The notes under the pieces are model-generated. The model did not search any database, had not been told where the DNA came from, and saw only the letters and a program-made list of their open reading frames with translations. This document shows, in pieces, positions 7,451 to 16,370 of a DNA stretch of 64,000 nt. This DNA comes from Sphingobacterium endophyticum (GTDB lineage Bacteria > Bacteroidota > Bacteroidia > Sphingobacteriales > Sphingobacteriaceae). Both the position numbers and the translations under genes were made by a program. Where the stretch lies: the NCBI RefSeq assembly GCF_009733535.1, contig NZ_SMMI01000014.1, positions 1-64,000 on the forward strand. The letters run 5' to 3'. Position 1 is the stretch's first letter. The number at the start of each line of letters is the position of its first letter.

Positions 7451-9847
7451 TTAAATTAATTTTCTACGTTTTGCATATCCCCGAGTCATTAAACTGGTGA
7501 AGGATATAATCGTGACTGTACTGATAGGCATTAAGATTGCAGCAAAAAGCGGAGACATGGTCCCTTGGACAGCAAAGCTTAATCCGACAACATTATATAA
7601 TAAGGAGATGACAAAAGACATTTTTATCACTTTGACTGCATCCTTACTGAATTCAAAAAATTTTGGCAATTTATGGAATGCCTCACCATCCAAGATCGCA
7701 TCACAGCCTGGGGAAAAATTGTTGATATCATCAGAAACAGCAATTCCCAAGTCGGCCTTTCTTAATGCACCAGCATCATTCAGACCATCACCAAGCATAC
7801 AAACTTTTTTGCCATGGCTCTGCCAATCGGAGATCCTATTTAATTTTTCGGATGGAGTTTGATTGAATAATAAGAATGCCTTGGATGGGAAGATCATTCG
7901 TAATGCTTCTGCCCTTCTCTCATTGTCCCCGGAAATTAAATGAAGATCATACTTTTCCGCTTTTAATTCATTGATGACATCATTCAAACCTGAACGCCAG
8001 GATTGCTCCAACGTAAAATATCCTTTTAAGGTATCATTGATTTTAACATAGACCACAGATCCTTCAAGATCCACCTTATCGGTATTTACATAAGAGGCAC
8101 TTCCAACTTTGATTCTATAATCTTGATAAACCCCTGATTGTCCTCTTCCAACGACTTCTTGATAATGATTGATATTTAACATATCAACATTTCCTAAATA
8201 TTTTAAGATCTCCCTGCTTAAAGGATGATTCGAGTTTCGACAAAGGGAAGCCAATAAATTGCGTTCAATGCTGTTAAGTTTCCCTTCAAAATACATACTT
8301 GAAGCTGTAGGCGATGATATTGTACCTGTCTTATCAAACACAACCGTATCAATCGCTGCCATTTGCTCAATTGCAGCAGTGTTTTTGATATATAATTTAT
8401 TTTTATCAAAGATGCTTAATGCTGCCGACAGGGTAAAAGGTGAGCTTAATGCCAATGCGCAAGGACATGCAATAATGAGCACTGCAGTAAATGCTGCCCA
8501 TGCTTTGTCTGCATTTCCTCCCAAAGCCCAAAATATACAGGCGGAAAAAGCGATAATTAATAAACCAATCGTAAAATATTTACTGATATAGCCTACAAAG
8601 GTTTCAAATTTCTTTTCATATTGTTTGAAACTATCGTTGTTCCATAACTTAGTCAGATAACTTTGAGAAACCGCTTTCACCACTTCCAGCTCAATGGCTT
8701 CACCCATTTGCCGACCTCCGGCATAAACGACCTCGCCAAGCACTTTCTCCACGGGCTTGCTTTCACCAGTTACAAAACTGAAATCGACAGAAGCATTCCC
8801 TTTTAATAAGATTGCATCAGCAGGAATAATTTCATTGTTCCTCACCAATATCCGGTCCCCTACCTTCAAATCAGCAATTTGCGTAGGTTTTGAGGATTCA
8901 TTTTCCAATACAGTAACCGCAACAGGAAAATAGGACCGATAATCACGTTCGAATGAAATATGGTAATAAGTGCGTTGCTGTACATATTTTCCGATCAGGA
9001 TAAAGAATACCAAACTACAAAGGGTATCCATAAAACCTGCTCCAGTTTGGGATAGAATTTCATAGGCCGAACGGAAGAAGAGCACAAAAATCCCCAATGC
9101 TAATGGGACATCCAGATTGAGTCTTTTTTGTTTTAAGCTCAACCATGCTGATTTAAAATAATCCGATGCGCTATATAATAGAACAGGTAGTCCGAAGGCA
9201 AGATTCATATATCCGAAAAAATTGGAATATTGGCGTTCAAATTCTGCCATTCCAAAATATTCCGGGAAAGAAATCATCATGGAATTTCCGAAACAGAAAC
9301 CCGCAACAGTTATTTTTGCAATCAGTTTATTTTGATTGATTTTCTTTCCTTCCTTAACAACATCTTGAAGGGTAATTTTCGGATCGTACCCTATTTTATG
9401 AAGCAGGTCTACCAGTTCTCGTAAGGAGATTTCATTCTTCTCAAAAGTAATGCTGGCTTGTTTCTTCATGAAGTCAACTTGTGAGGTTTTGACTCCGGGG
9501 TTTAATTTGTAAAGATGTTCCAATAGCCAAATACAGGAACTACAGTGTATTGCAGGAACATAAAAGGTTATGATAGCAATATCTTCGTCTTGATAATCAA
9601 CTAACTTGGCAATAATATTTGGCTCATCCAGATAGGATAAATCTTCTTTCTGTGCTTTTTGGGATTTTCCTGGATGTGTATTGTATTTATAATAGCTAGC
9701 CATATTGTTGTCATTCAGTATTTGATATACCGTTTGACAACCTAGACAACAAAAGCGATGGTCTTCCAATATATAGGCAGAATCCTCCACCGGGTCACCA
9801 CAGTGATAACAGGTAGTTGTTAATTGTAAATCCCCTTTTGTTGGCAT
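7451..9847 (-). CDS. ccoI: Copper-translocating P1B-type ATPase CcoI/FixI
   Basis: A 798-residue heavy-metal P-type ATPase of the CcoI/FixI group, which supplies copper for cbb3 cytochrome oxidase assembly. The N-terminus has a Cys-rich segment (CYHCGDP and RFCCLGC, residues 13-37) found in this subgroup, then an HMA domain with the metal-binding motif C-S-S-C (Cys102 and Cys105). Membrane helices, the CPC motif in IIACPCALALSS (about residue 460), the phosphorylation motif DKTGT (about 505) and the GDGLNDAGAL hinge motif are all present. It lies between hemN and ccoS in one operon. The Cys-rich front and the ccoS neighbour separate it from general copper exporters such as CopA. Confidence 0.92.
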   Translation of the reverse strand: MPTKGDLQLTTTCYHCGDPVEDSAYILEDHRFCCLGCQTVYQILNDNNMASYYKYNTHPGKSQKAQKEDLSYLDEPNIIAKLVDYQDEDIAIITFYVPAIHCSSCIWLLEHLYKLNPGVKTSQVDFMKKQASITFEKNEISLRELVDLLHKIGYDPKITLQDVVKEGKKINQNKLIAKITVAGFCFGNSMMISFPEYFGMAEFERQYSNFFGYMNLAFGLPVLLYSASDYFKSAWLSLKQKRLNLDVPLALGIFVLFFRSAYEILSQTGAGFMDTLCSLVFFILIGKYVQQRTYYHISFERDYRSYFPVAVTVLENESSKPTQIADLKVGDRILVRNNEIIPADAILLKGNASVDFSFVTGESKPVEKVLGEVVYAGGRQMGEAIELEVVKAVSQSYLTKLWNNDSFKQYEKKFETFVGYISKYFTIGLLIIAFSACIFWALGGNADKAWAAFTAVLIIACPCALALSSPFTLSAALSIFDKNKLYIKNTAAIEQMAAIDTVVFDKTGTISSPTASSMYFEGKLNSIERNLLASLCRNSNHPLSREILKYLGNVDMLNINHYQEVVGRGQSGVYQDYRIKVGSASYVNTDKVDLEGSVVYVKINDTLKGYFTLEQSWRSGLNDVINELKAEKYDLHLISGDNERRAEALRMIFPSKAFLLFNQTPSEKLNRISDWQSHGKKVCMLGDGLNDAGALRKADLGIAVSDDINNFSPGCDAILDGEAFHKLPKFFEFSKDAVKVIKMSFVISLLYNVVGLSFAVQGTMSPLFAAILMPISTVTIISFTSLMTRGYAKRRKLI

Positions 9848-9861
9848 AATATAAAAATAGA

Positions 9862-11226
9862 TTAAATAGCTTGACTAAATAAATTTTCTCTTTCTTTTGT
9901 TTTTTGCAGGCGTTCATCAAATGCCATGCAGACATTCCTTAAAAAGGATTTTCCAACTTCCGTAATTTGAACAATATTACCATTAACTTGTACAAGCTCG
10001 TCCATAATCAAGGGTTCTAATCTTTCAATGATTTTATCATTCAGATCAAAACCATCCTTAAGAAGGACTTTTCCTCGGCACATCATATCCAAAATATATT
10101 CACGTACTATTAAATCTTCTTCGTTCAAGATATGCCCTTTTACAACTGGTAACTGCCCTTTACCGATAAGTTCGTGATATTCTTCCACTGTTTTAACGTT
10201 CTGAGCAAATGCTGTCCAAGCATCACTGATGGAGGAAACGCCTAATCCAATCAATAATGGAGTATAACGATCTGCATATCCCATAAAGTTTCGGTGAAGA
10301 GTTCCGTCCATTGCAGCAATATATAAGGCATCATCTGTTTTTGCAAAGTGATCCATACCTACATCTTTGAAACCACAATCTAGGATCATTTGTTTTCCTA
10401 ATTTATAGAGGTTCAGCTTATCCTCACCTACTGGAAGGTCATGTTCAGTAAATCTTCTTTGACCAGGTTTAATCCAAGGCACATGGGCATAACTATAAAA
10501 GGAAATACGGTCTGGGTTTAGTTTCATAGAATGTTCAATGGTCATTCGAACAGATTCAGGAGTTTGTAAAGGCAGACCATAAATCAAGTCAAAATTGATT
10601 GATTCATATCCTAATGATCTGGCATCTTCCATAACACGGGCAACATCCTCGACTGTTTGATGCCTATTGATGATGAATTGAACTTTCTCATCAAAGTCTT
10701 GAATACCTAGGCTTAATCTTTTAAATCCTAAATTAAAAAGGGTTTTTAAGTGCTCAAAAGTTGTATTGGCAGGGTGAGCTTCGAATGAATAGGAAGCATC
10801 TTCTGTTTTTTCATTTCCGTCCAAAAGTCCTGCAATCAGACGGTGCAAATTCTCTGCAGTGAAGAAAGTTGGAGTCCCCCCACCCAGATGGATTTCAGCA
10901 ATTCTAAGTTTATCTTCTTTTAAGATTTCCTTGTACATCTGCCACTCTTTCAATAATGAAGTGATGTAAGGATCTTCTACTTTATGATTTTTGGTAATAC
11001 GGGTATTGCATCCACAATAAGTACACAGGCTTTCACAATATGGTAAGTGCACATAGATACTTATCCCCTTGTCTTTTGATTTTTCAAAATTCAAGGCCAC
11101 ACGATCTGTCCAATCAGATTCATTGAATCGATCGTTTTCCCAGAAAGGAACGGTTGGATAACTGGTATAGCGGGGTGCCGCTACGTTATATTTGTTGATC
11201 AGTTTGTTTAGAGTCTCCTTTTCCAT
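9862..11226 (-). CDS. hemN: Oxygen-independent coproporphyrinogen III oxidase HemN
   Basis: A 454-residue radical-SAM enzyme that converts coproporphyrinogen III to protoporphyrinogen IX when oxygen is scarce, in the haem pathway. The 4Fe-4S motif C-x3-C-x2-C is visible as Cys64, Cys68 and Cys71 in PYCESLCTYCGC, and the N-terminal motif APRYTSYPTVPFW is typical of HemN. Length matches the family. The start codon lies inside the end of the upstream gene (41-nt overlap), suggesting translational coupling. ccoI follows 14 nt downstream, so haem synthesis and oxidase maturation are linked in one transcript. The FNR-type box upstream of the operon fits induction at low oxygen. Confidence 0.93.
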   Translation of the reverse strand: MEKETLNKLINKYNVAAPRYTSYPTVPFWENDRFNESDWTDRVALNFEKSKDKGISIYVHLPYCESLCTYCGCNTRITKNHKVEDPYITSLLKEWQMYKEILKEDKLRIAEIHLGGGTPTFFTAENLHRLIAGLLDGNEKTEDASYSFEAHPANTTFEHLKTLFNLGFKRLSLGIQDFDEKVQFIINRHQTVEDVARVMEDARSLGYESINFDLIYGLPLQTPESVRMTIEHSMKLNPDRISFYSYAHVPWIKPGQRRFTEHDLPVGEDKLNLYKLGKQMILDCGFKDVGMDHFAKTDDALYIAAMDGTLHRNFMGYADRYTPLLIGLGVSSISDAWTAFAQNVKTVEEYHELIGKGQLPVVKGHILNEEDLIVREYILDMMCRGKVLLKDGFDLNDKIIERLEPLIMDELVQVNGNIVQITEVGKSFLRNVCMAFDERLQKTKERENLFSQAI

Positions 11227-11647
11227 ATTTTCTAAATTTTACCTTATTCGTACAATCCATTCTACATTGACAAGCTTCACCGGCGCATCCACCTACCATC
11301 CATTGTGTAAGATTCTGGATAGTCTGTTTTGCAATACCTTCTAAGCTATTATCGATGGGAACGTTCGCAACATGTATTTTCAATTCTCCGGCATAATCTA
11401 GGTCAATATGTTCAGTGGATTTTGAACGGGTGACAATATTTCTCACCCCAATTTTGAAGAGCTCAAATAACATTACTCTATCCAACACATCCCGGTCAGA
11501 AATAATAATAGCCTCTTTACCCATTGCATAATGCATCGTACTGAAATTCAACTCGTTCGATATCAAAGTTAAATCATGTACCTTCCCATTTGCTTTGGCG
11601 AGGTGTTCCTTTTCTGGACCCAATATGTTATATGCAATCACTCTCAT
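11186..11647 (-). CDS. Orphan D-2-hydroxyacid dehydrogenase-like N-terminal domain with Cys-rich tail
   Basis: A 153-residue protein. Residues 1-115 resemble the N-terminal part of the catalytic domain of D-lactate and related 2-hydroxyacid dehydrogenases: a start like MRVIAYNILGPEKE, then GVRNIVTRS, the segment HIDLDYAGELKIHVANVP, and SLEGIAKQTIQNL where the family has SPEAVAEHT. The NAD-binding domain that should follow is missing. Instead there is a four-cysteine tail, C-x4-C-x-C-x3-C (Cys121, 126, 128, 132), and a basic end. It is the first gene of the hemN-ccoI-ccoS operon. I infer a non-catalytic role, perhaps metal or Fe-S binding; it could also be a remnant of a larger enzyme, but the overlap with hemN and the tidy operon position argue for a kept gene. 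Confidence 0.7.
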   Translation of the reverse strand: MRVIAYNILGPEKEHLAKANGKVHDLTLISNELNFSTMHYAMGKEAIIISDRDVLDRVMLFELFKIGVRNIVTRSKSTEHIDLDYAGELKIHVANVPIDNSLEGIAKQTIQNLTQWMVGGCAGEACQCRMDCTNKVKFRKYGKGDSKQTDQQI

Positions 11648-11672
11648 CCCTAAGTAAAGTAGTTTATAATGT

Positions 11673-11680
11673 CAAAAGTA
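11673..11680 (-). promoter_or_regulatory. Promoter -10 (TACTTTTG) of the hemN/cco operon
   Basis: On the minus strand TACTTTTG matches the Bacteroidota -10 consensus TAnnTTTG exactly. It lies 25 nt upstream of the operon's first start codon, giving a predicted transcription start near 11667. Confidence 0.65.
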
Positions 11681-11724
11681 GATTATAAATGCACAGAAAC
11701 GAGTGAACTGCATCATGACAGAAA

Positions 11725-11738
11725 GTGATATAAATCAC
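11725..11738. promoter_or_regulatory. FNR/FixK-type operator GTGATATAAATCAC
   Basis: A perfect 14-bp palindrome with the core TGAT-N4-ATCA recognised by Fnr/FixK-type regulators. Its centre lies about 62-65 bp upstream of the transcription start predicted from the -10 at 11673-11680, close to the -61.5 position of class I Crp/Fnr activation. The target genes (hemN, ccoI, ccoS) are classic Fnr/FixK targets, and a matching regulator is encoded at 17561-18619. Confidence 0.65.
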
Positions 11739-11772
11739 CTTGGGAAGATGTGGGAAATAGTATTTAGTATAT

Positions 11773-11873
11773 AGTAGTTAGTATTTAGATGATTTTACAC
11801 TTTATAAAACAATTCTAAATTTCAACTTTAATACCAACCCATACAGTCATCTTAATACTAAATACTAACTACT
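11773..11873. repeat. Inverted AGTAGTTAGTATTTAG repeat
   Basis: AGTAGTTAGTATTTAG at 11773-11788 is repeated as its exact reverse complement at 11858-11873, with extra partial TAGTATTTAGTATATAG units around both copies. The stretch between clpC and the cco operon therefore can fold into a long AT-rich stem. No coding capacity is seen. It resembles the low-complexity TAGT repeats found between genes in this bacterial group. Confidence 0.6.
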
Positions 11874-11881
11874 AACTACTC

Positions 11882-11939
11882 AAAACTTCATAAAAAAAGG
11901 TGGTTGGGAATTCCCACCCACCTTTTTTTATGAAGTTTT
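11882..11939 (-). terminator. Terminator downstream of clpC (27-bp arms)
   Basis: A 27-bp inverted repeat with a single mismatch (11882-11908 and 11913-11939) around an AATT loop. The GC-rich GGTGG..CCACC core is flanked by A and T runs on both sides, so it can terminate transcription in both directions. It ends 3 nt before the clpC stop codon. Confidence 0.85.
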
Positions 11940-11942
11940 AAA

Positions 11943-14504
11943 TTAATCTTTCTTCTTGTTATTCTTAACATCTGAAGCTAATGAAGAATCATCGTCTTTT
12001 TCGTTCTTTGCAGAAGAAACAACGATTTCTTTTTTATCATCATCATAATCTACTAAGATTGTCTCTCCGGTTTTAAGTTCTCCTTTAAGAATTTCCTCAG
12101 CGATTGGATCTTCAAGATATTTCTGAATAGCACGTTTTAAAGGTCTTGCACCAAAGTTACTATCATAACCTTTCTCGGCGATGTAGTTTTTGGCGGTTTC
12201 AGTCAAGTTAATTTTATGACCTAAACCTTCGATACGAGCGAATAATGATCTAAGTTCAATATCAATGATTTTAAAGATATGTTCTTTAGTCAATGAGTTG
12301 AATACAATGACATCATCAATACGGTTCAAGAACTCCGGAGCAAAAGCACGTTTTAGTGCTGTTTCGATTACTCCTCTGGAATGCGAGTCTGCTTGAGTTT
12401 CTTTGGCTGCAGTTGTAAATCCAACCCCTTGTCCAAATTCCTTCAATTGACGTGCACCGATGTTTGAAGTCATGATAATGATGGTATTTCTAAAGTCCAC
12501 CTTGCGTCCAAGACTGTCAGTCAATTGACCTTCATCCAACACTTGTAGCAACAAGTTGAATACATCTGGGTGAGCTTTTTCGATCTCATCTAACAATACG
12601 ACAGCATACGGTTTACGACGAACTTTCTCTGTTAACTGACCACCTTCTTCGTAGCCAACATATCCTGGAGGCGCTCCAACCAAGCGAGATACGGCAAATT
12701 TCTCCATATATTCACTCATGTCAATCTGGATTAAGGCATCCTCTGAATCAAACATAAAGCGTGCAAGCTCTTTTGCTAATTCAGTCTTACCAACACCCGT
12801 AGGACCTAAGAAGATGAAAGAACCAATTGGTTTTTTAGGATCTTTCAGCCCGGCACGAGTACGTTGAATTGCTTTAACCAATTTTTGAACCGCATCATCT
12901 TGACCAATGATTCTACCTTTCATAGAGTCACCCATATTCAATAGTTTTTGACTATCAGATTGGCTCACACGTTGAACAGGGATACCGGTCATCATAGAAA
13001 CCACCTCAGCTACGTTATCTTCCGTAACGGTATAGCGTTTGGTTTTAGTTTCCGCTTCCCATGCAGCTTTTTCTTTTTCAAGCTCCTCGATCAATTTCTT
13101 TTCAGTATCACGAAGTTTAGCTGCTTCTTCATACTTCTGACTGCGGACAACTTTATTTTTCTCCACTTTAACTTCCTCAATTTTCTCTTCGATATCGATG
13201 ATGCTCTGAGGAACATGGATATTATTTAAGTGCACACGAGAACCTGACTCATCTAAAGCATCAATAGCTTTATCTGGTAAGAAACGATCCGTGATATATC
13301 TTGTAGTCAGTGACACACAAGCGTCGATAGCTTCAGGAGTATAAGTTACATTGTGGTGTTCTTCGTATTTATCTTTGATACGGTTTAAGATTTCGATTGT
13401 ATCGTCGATAGATGTTGGTTCAACAGTTACCTTTTGGAATCGACGGTCTAAAGCACCATCTTTTTCAATATACTGACGGTATTCATCTAAGGTAGTTGCA
13501 CCAATACATTGAATCTCTCCACGTGCTAATGCCGGTTTGAACATGTTAGAAGCGTCCAATGATCCAGAAGCGCCACCAGCACCTACGATGGTATGAATCT
13601 CATCAATAAATAAGATTACATCCGGTGATTTTTCCAGTTCATTCATCACGGCTTTCATACGTTCTTCAAACTGACCGCGATACTTAGTACCAGCAACCAA
13701 AGATGCTAGATCCAAAGTAACGACACGTTTATTAAATAGAACTCTTGAAACTTTTCGTTGGATAATCCGGAGAGCAAGTCCTTCAGCGATTGCTGATTTA
13801 CCAACTCCAGGTTCACCAATTAAAATAGGGTTGTTTTTCTTTCTACGAGAAAGAATCTGCGAAACCCTTTCGATTTCTTTCTCACGACCAACGATAGGGT
13901 CTAATTTACCTTCTTCAGCGGCTTTGGTTAAGTCGCGACCGAAGTTGTCTAAAACAGGAGTTTTAGATTTGATATCAGACACTTTCTTAGGTGAAGAAAA
14001 TTGTGAATCTTCATCAGCGTATTCTTCATCGCCACCAGAAGGGGTGTTTGAAGCTTCATCAGTGATACCAGTGGCATTCTGTTCAACTTCAGATTTGAAT
14101 ACGTTATAAGAAACATTAAATTGCTGTAAGATTTGTGATGCGATGTTCTCTTCGTCACGCAATATAGCCAACAATAAATGCTCTGTTCCAATTATATCAC
14201 TTTTAAAAATTTTAGCTTCCAAATAAGTAATTTTCAAGACCTTTTCGGCTTGTTTGGTAAGAGGCATATTAGTGATTGGGGAGCGAGATACGGAAGAACC
14301 TTTCACAGCATCCTCCACTGATTGGCGTACAGCGCCCATGTCAACTCCGATATTCTTCAATATCTTAATTGCCACTCCATCGCCCTCACGTATTAATCCC
14401 AGCAATAGATGTTCGGTACCGATATAATCGTGACGTAAGCGTAGTGCTTCTTCACGACTATAAGAGATAACATCTTTAACTCGGGGTGAAAATTTTGCTT
14501 CCAT
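11943..14504 (-). CDS. clpC: ATP-dependent Clp protease ATP-binding subunit ClpC
   Basis: An 853-residue Hsp100 unfoldase that delivers proteins to ClpP. Two Clp N-terminal repeats occupy residues 1-150 (ARLRHDYIGTEHLLLGLI-like). The first AAA+ module has Walker A GEPGVGKSAIAEG, followed by a short middle domain with a UVR-like motif (KYEEAAKLRDTEKKL) that marks ClpC rather than ClpB. The second AAA+ module has Walker A GPTGVGKTELAKE and a C-terminal D2-small domain. The length is normal. It stands alone between two terminator-like regions. The ClpP partner is at 59284-59982 in the same window. Confidence 0.95.
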   Translation of the reverse strand: MEAKFSPRVKDVISYSREEALRLRHDYIGTEHLLLGLIREGDGVAIKILKNIGVDMGAVRQSVEDAVKGSSVSRSPITNMPLTKQAEKVLKITYLEAKIFKSDIIGTEHLLLAILRDEENIASQILQQFNVSYNVFKSEVEQNATGITDEASNTPSGGDEEYADEDSQFSSPKKVSDIKSKTPVLDNFGRDLTKAAEEGKLDPIVGREKEIERVSQILSRRKKNNPILIGEPGVGKSAIAEGLALRIIQRKVSRVLFNKRVVTLDLASLVAGTKYRGQFEERMKAVMNELEKSPDVILFIDEIHTIVGAGGASGSLDASNMFKPALARGEIQCIGATTLDEYRQYIEKDGALDRRFQKVTVEPTSIDDTIEILNRIKDKYEEHHNVTYTPEAIDACVSLTTRYITDRFLPDKAIDALDESGSRVHLNNIHVPQSIIDIEEKIEEVKVEKNKVVRSQKYEEAAKLRDTEKKLIEELEKEKAAWEAETKTKRYTVTEDNVAEVVSMMTGIPVQRVSQSDSQKLLNMGDSMKGRIIGQDDAVQKLVKAIQRTRAGLKDPKKPIGSFIFLGPTGVGKTELAKELARFMFDSEDALIQIDMSEYMEKFAVSRLVGAPPGYVGYEEGGQLTEKVRRKPYAVVLLDEIEKAHPDVFNLLLQVLDEGQLTDSLGRKVDFRNTIIIMTSNIGARQLKEFGQGVGFTTAAKETQADSHSRGVIETALKRAFAPEFLNRIDDVIVFNSLTKEHIFKIIDIELRSLFARIEGLGHKINLTETAKNYIAEKGYDSNFGARPLKRAIQKYLEDPIAEEILKGELKTGETILVDYDDDKKEIVVSSAKNEKDDDSSLASDVKNNKKKD

Positions 14505-14643
14505 TAAATTCCTTTCTCAATTAAATTCGGGTGATCAACAGTATAAATGTACTAAAAATACGAATCACACCCATTTGTTATATATATTTTTTATCAACAA
14601 TTGCGCCACCGGTCGAAAACTATCAATTTGTCAGTAATTACAT

Positions 14644-14651
14644 TATCTTTG
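14644..14651 (+). promoter_or_regulatory. Promoter -10 (TATCTTTG) of the ettA operon
   Basis: TATCTTTG matches the Bacteroidota -10 consensus and lies 32 nt upstream of the ettA start codon. It should drive ettA together with the kinase and regulator genes that follow with almost no gap. Confidence 0.6.
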
Positions 14652-14683
14652 TGTAAAAACATTAAGAAATTTTCATAGAACCT

Positions 14684-16366
14684 ATGTCTGACGAAAAAAT
14701 TATCTTCTCAATGGCTGGGGTAAACAAAATTTATCCCCCATCCAAACAAGTACTTAAGAACATTTACCTTTCTTTCTTCTATGGAGCGAAAATCGGTGTA
14801 ATTGGTTTAAATGGTTCCGGTAAATCATCTTTATTAAAGATCATAGCTGGACTGGACAAATCCTACCAAGGTGAGGTTGTCTTCTCTCCGGGATATTCTG
14901 TGGGTTATTTAGCTCAAGAACCCGAATTAGACCCCACAAAAACTGTAAAAGATATTGTTGAGGAGGGTGTTGCGGAGACCGCTTCCATCCTTAAAGAATA
15001 TGAAGAAATCAATGAGAAATTTGGTCTTCCAGAGGTTTATGAAAACCCGGATGAGATGGATAAACTTTTAGCTAGACAGGGTGAATTACAGGATATTATT
15101 GATGCGACAAATGCTTGGGAATTAGACAGTAAATTAGAGAGGGCAATGGACGCTCTAAGATGTCCGGAGCCTGACGCTTTAATTGCCAATTTGTCAGGAG
15201 GAGAACGCAGAAGGGTTGCGATGTGTAGGTTATTATTACAAGAGCCTGACGTTTTGTTATTGGATGAGCCAACCAACCACTTGGATGCTGAGTCCATCGA
15301 TTGGTTAGAGCAGCACCTTCAACAGTATAAAGGAACCGTAATTGCCGTAACCCACGACCGTTACTTCCTAGATAATGTGGCGGGTTGGATTCTAGAGCTA
15401 GACCGTGGTGAAGGTATTCCTTGGAAAGGAAACTATTCTTCTTGGTTAGATCAAAAAGCTAAGCGTTTATCGCAAGAGGAAAAAACGGAAAGCAAACGCC
15501 AAAAGACCTTGGAACGCGAGTTGGAATGGGTTAGAATGGCGCCAAAAGCAAGGCATGCGAAGTCAAAAGCTCGTTTACATAATTATGAGAAATTAGCTTC
15601 GGAAGAAACGAAAGAGCGCGAAGAAAAACTAGAACTATTTATCCCGCCAGGACCACGTTTGGGAAATGTAGTTATTGAAGCAAATAATGTTAGTAAAGCT
15701 TACGGCGATCGCATCCTATTTGAAAACTTAAGTTTTTCATTACCTCCGGCAGGAATTGTAGGAATTATCGGTCCCAATGGAGCTGGTAAAACCACTTTAT
15801 TTAGATTAATCACGGGTCAGGAACAGGCCGATTCCGGAACTTTCCGAGTTGGTGAAACCGTTGCACTGGGATATGTTGACCAGATGCATGATGACTTGGA
15901 TCCTAATAAAACCGTGTGGGAAAATGTTACGGGTGGAAATGAGAATATCATGCTTGGAAATAAAGCCATGAATTCAAGAGCATATGTATCTAAATTCAAT
16001 TTTAATGGCGGTGACCAACAGAAGAAAGTTGGCGTCTTATCTGGAGGAGAGCGGAACCGAGTTCACTTGGCGATTACTTTGAAAAAAGGCTCCAACGTGT
16101 TGTTACTGGATGAGCCTACAAATGATATTGATGTTAATACGCTACGTGCTTTGGAGGAAGGTTTGGAAAATTTTGGTGGCTGTGCCGTTATTATTTCCCA
16201 CGACCGTTGGTTTTTAAACAGAATCTGTACGCATATCTTGGCATTTGAAGGAGACTCTCAAGTTTATTTCTTTGAAGGAAACTATACAGAATACGAGGAA
16301 AACCGTAAGAAACGCCTTGGTGATATAGGTCCAAAAAGAATTAAATACAAAAAATTAGTAAAGTAG
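14684..16366 (+). CDS. ettA: Energy-dependent translational throttle protein EttA (ABC-F)
   Basis: A 560-residue soluble ABC-F ATPase that binds the ribosomal E site and gates early elongation according to the ATP/ADP ratio. Two ABC domains are present: Walker A GLNGSGKSS with signature LSGGERRRVAM and Walker B VLLLDEPTNHLD, then a charged linker (about 240-310), then GPNGAGKTT with LSGGERNRVHLAI and LLLDEPTNDID. There are no membrane segments. The 560-residue length and domain order fit EttA rather than Uup or YheS. The next gene starts only 5 nt downstream, so this translation factor is probably co-transcribed with the two-component system. Confidence 0.95.
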   Translation: MSDEKIIFSMAGVNKIYPPSKQVLKNIYLSFFYGAKIGVIGLNGSGKSSLLKIIAGLDKSYQGEVVFSPGYSVGYLAQEPELDPTKTVKDIVEEGVAETASILKEYEEINEKFGLPEVYENPDEMDKLLARQGELQDIIDATNAWELDSKLERAMDALRCPEPDALIANLSGGERRRVAMCRLLLQEPDVLLLDEPTNHLDAESIDWLEQHLQQYKGTVIAVTHDRYFLDNVAGWILELDRGEGIPWKGNYSSWLDQKAKRLSQEEKTESKRQKTLERELEWVRMAPKARHAKSKARLHNYEKLASEETKEREEKLELFIPPGPRLGNVVIEANNVSKAYGDRILFENLSFSLPPAGIVGIIGPNGAGKTTLFRLITGQEQADSGTFRVGETVALGYVDQMHDDLDPNKTVWENVTGGNENIMLGNKAMNSRAYVSKFNFNGGDQQKKVGVLSGGERNRVHLAITLKKGSNVLLLDEPTNDIDVNTLRALEEGLENFGGCAVIISHDRWFLNRICTHILAFEGDSQVYFFEGNYTEYEENRKKRLGDIGPKRIKYKKLVK

Positions 16367-16370
16367 AACT

